Source: Bacteroidota bacterium
Lineage (GTDB): Bacteria; Bacteroidota; UBA10030; UBA6906
Direction: 5' to 3'
Length of the DNA: 7,375 bases
NCBI GenBank assembly: GCA_016844425.1
Contig: JAERML010000055.1
Coordinates: forward strand, 1-7,375
Shown: positions 6,512 to 7,375 of the stretch, piece by piece
Layout of the letters: every line of letters begins with the position of its first letter
How positions within the stretch are numbered: position 1 is the stretch's first letter
The notes under the pieces: generated by a model
Told to the model about the DNA's origin: nothing
Database searches by the model: none
Seen by the model: the letters and a program-made list of their open reading frames with translations, nothing else
Translations under genes and position numbers: made by a program

Positions 6512-7045
6512 ATGAAGACAACGTTTATTATTCTATCGGCTCTCTTGCTCATGCTGAGCACGATGGGTTCAAGCTGTATCAACGATCCGTTCCTCATTGC
6601 CATCAACGTCGACCCGCTGACAGGTTGCTATGGCATCAATTCAGGCAACGGCGTCATCAACGACCAGATCATTGTTGATCTGGCGGACTTAATTGATGGA
6701 TCATACGTGGAAAAGGTAAAGGATGCACGTCTGTACGACATCAGGGTTCACGTCACAGGTGCATACCCCGGTGGAAGCGTCGCCGGCCAAGCTTTCATCA
6801 ACGACTCACTGTTGTTTAACTTCTCAGGAACCTGGGCAGACTTTAGCACACCACAGTCTCTACTCGGTCGTTCTCCGCACATCACTCCGCAGGTGGCGGG
6901 GATTGCAGAGCTGGTGCGAGTGCTTAAAGCAAGGCCTTTGGGCTTGGTGACACTTAGGGCGACGGGACAGGCGACCCCGTCTCCGTATCCATCCGGAACG
7001 CAGTTTTGCGTCGAGGTCTACGCGCAGGCAGACGCGGAGATCTGA
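6512..7045 (+). CDS. Predicted lipoprotein of unknown function
   Basis: A 177-residue protein that I cannot assign to a family. MKTTFIILSALLLMLSTMGSSC is a lipoprotein signal peptide, with Cys22 the likely lipidated residue. The GSSC box lacks the classical Leu at -3 but is acceptable in this group of bacteria. The mature part is about 155 residues, with alternating hydrophobic segments suggesting a beta-sandwich: IIVDLADLI, RLYDIRVHVTG, SVAGQAFI, LLFNFSGTW, LGLVTLRATG and FCVEVYAQ. One helical stretch lies at about 125-140. Cys39 and Cys166 could form a disulfide joining the two ends of the domain. The gene lies 51 bases after the beta-barrel gene with no terminator between, and a strong hairpin follows, so the two probably form a bicistronic unit acting at the outer membrane. 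Product type is fairly likely; function is unknown. Confidence 0.75.
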   Translation: MKTTFIILSALLLMLSTMGSSCINDPFLIAINVDPLTGCYGINSGNGVINDQIIVDLADLIDGSYVEKVKDARLYDIRVHVTGAYPGGSVAGQAFINDSLLFNFSGTWADFSTPQSLLGRSPHITPQVAGIAELVRVLKARPLGLVTLRATGQATPSPYPSGTQFCVEVYAQADAEI

Positions 7046-7066
7046 GTCAAACGCGGCATTCATCCA

Positions 7067-7104
7067 AAAGCCTTTGCATCTACGGTGCAAAGGCTTTGAT
7101 GTTT
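7067..7104 (+). terminator. Factor-independent terminator after the lipoprotein gene
   Basis: AAAGCCTTTGCA (7067-7078) and TGCAAAGGCTTT (7086-7097) form a perfect 12-bp stem with a seven-base loop. The hairpin starts 21 bases after the lipoprotein stop. The trailing T content is modest (TTT closing the stem, then gatgttt), so termination may be partial. The flanking A-run (7066-7069) would allow some function in the other direction. It separates the barrel-lipoprotein unit from rlmN. Confidence 0.7.
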
Positions 7105-7180
7105 CCTGGCGTAAAGGCGCGCAAGCAGGCGGGCAATTTGTCTTGCTTGGATTGTACATCTTTTGTAGATTGGAGCGCAG
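7105..7180 (+). promoter_or_regulatory. Leader region of rlmN, promoter not resolved
   Basis: This stretch between the terminator and rlmN must contain the rlmN promoter if rlmN is transcribed independently. TTGCTT (7143-7148) and TAGATT (7166-7171) are 17 bases apart and loosely fit a housekeeping promoter, but transcription would then begin at about the ATG. A 6-bp inverted repeat, CAAGCA (7122-7127) with TGCTTG (7144-7149), is also present. GGAG at 7172-7175, five bases before the ATG, is the likely ribosome binding site. Confidence 0.3.
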
Positions 7181-7375
7181 ATGAACGCGAAATCGACAAA
7201 TCTGTTCGGCCTTACTCAGCAAGAGCTTGCTGGATTCTTTGCGGCGATGGGGGAACCCCCATTCCGGGGGAAGCAAATGTACCAATGGCTCTATGCACGA
7301 GGGATGCTCGACTTCAGCGCAATGACCGATCTGGCCAAAGGGTTGCGTGAGAAACTGCTGCGTTCTGCACGAATC
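7181..7375 (+). CDS. rlmN: 23S rRNA (adenine-2503-C2)-methyltransferase RlmN, N-terminal part cut by the window edge
   Basis: A radical-SAM enzyme that methylates C2 of A2503 in 23S rRNA and A37 of some tRNAs. The first 65 codons are visible and remain open to the right edge. They encode MNAKSTNLFGLTQQELAGFF, then GEPPFRGKQMYQWLYARGMLDFSAMTDL and KGLREKL. This is the typical N-terminal accessory (helical, RNA-contacting) domain: a leader ending in GL-xx-EL, the G-x-PFR-x-KQ motif, W-(I/L)-Y and the MT-(N/D)-L block. The CxxxCxxC iron-sulfur motif and catalytic cysteines lie outside the window. The ATG has GGAG five bases upstream. With rluD it is the second 23S rRNA modification gene here, though it appears to be in a separate transcription unit. 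Confidence 0.94.
   Translation, partial: MNAKSTNLFGLTQQELAGFFAAMGEPPFRGKQMYQWLYARGMLDFSAMTDLAKGLREKLLRSARI

Noticed and set aside
7006..7350. A 114-codon plus-strand frame overlapping the lipoprotein end and rlmN start.
   Set aside because: It runs through the terminator hairpin and out of frame with two well-supported genes; its translation has no recognisable features.

Overview
The window (about 54% GC by eye, all recognisable genes on the + strand) looks like a chromosomal segment from the Bacteroidetes/Chlorobi/Ignavibacteria (FCB) assemblage. The clues are the gene order ileS - DksA/TraR-like gene - lspA - rluD, an isoleucyl-tRNA synthetase with eukaryal/IleRS2-like editing motifs, a DksA-like zinc finger that has lost one cysteine, and an outer-membrane protein resembling DUF6588 proteins of that group. 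Most genes nevertheless have clear Shine-Dalgarno sites, which argues against a typical Bacteroidales or Flavobacteriales member. The placement is an inference from memory of gene order and motifs, not from a search.

Layout. Bases 2-3094 hold the 3' nine-tenths or so of ileS, cut by the window edge. A DksA/TraR-like regulator follows at 3128-3721, then lipoprotein signal peptidase lspA (3753-4397) and an RluD-type 23S rRNA pseudouridine synthase (4419-5396). Gaps of 33, 31 and 22 bases or less point to one operon joining tRNA charging, a stringent-response-type RNA polymerase regulator, lipoprotein maturation and ribosome modification. After a 152-base gap with a weak terminator-like hairpin, a second unit encodes a signal-peptide-bearing outer-membrane beta-barrel protein (5549-6460) and a predicted lipoprotein (6512-7045). 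It ends at a strong 12-bp hairpin (7067-7097). A third unit begins with rlmN (7181 to the right edge), whose first 65 codons are visible.

The main oddity is about 100 extra residues (near bases 515-847) inside the CP1 editing domain of IleRS, lying between the two halves of the editing site. This stretch is lower in GC than its flanks and carries a local direct-repeat/inverted-repeat arrangement. Other points of interest are the basic N-terminal tail and three-cysteine finger of the DksA-like protein, the LspA C-terminal tail that begins at a DNA inverted repeat, the single in-frame TGA separating lspA from rluD, and the uncharacterised barrel-plus-lipoprotein pair. No mobile element, CRISPR array, tRNA or rRNA gene is convincing, and I do not see a complete undescribed multi-gene system.
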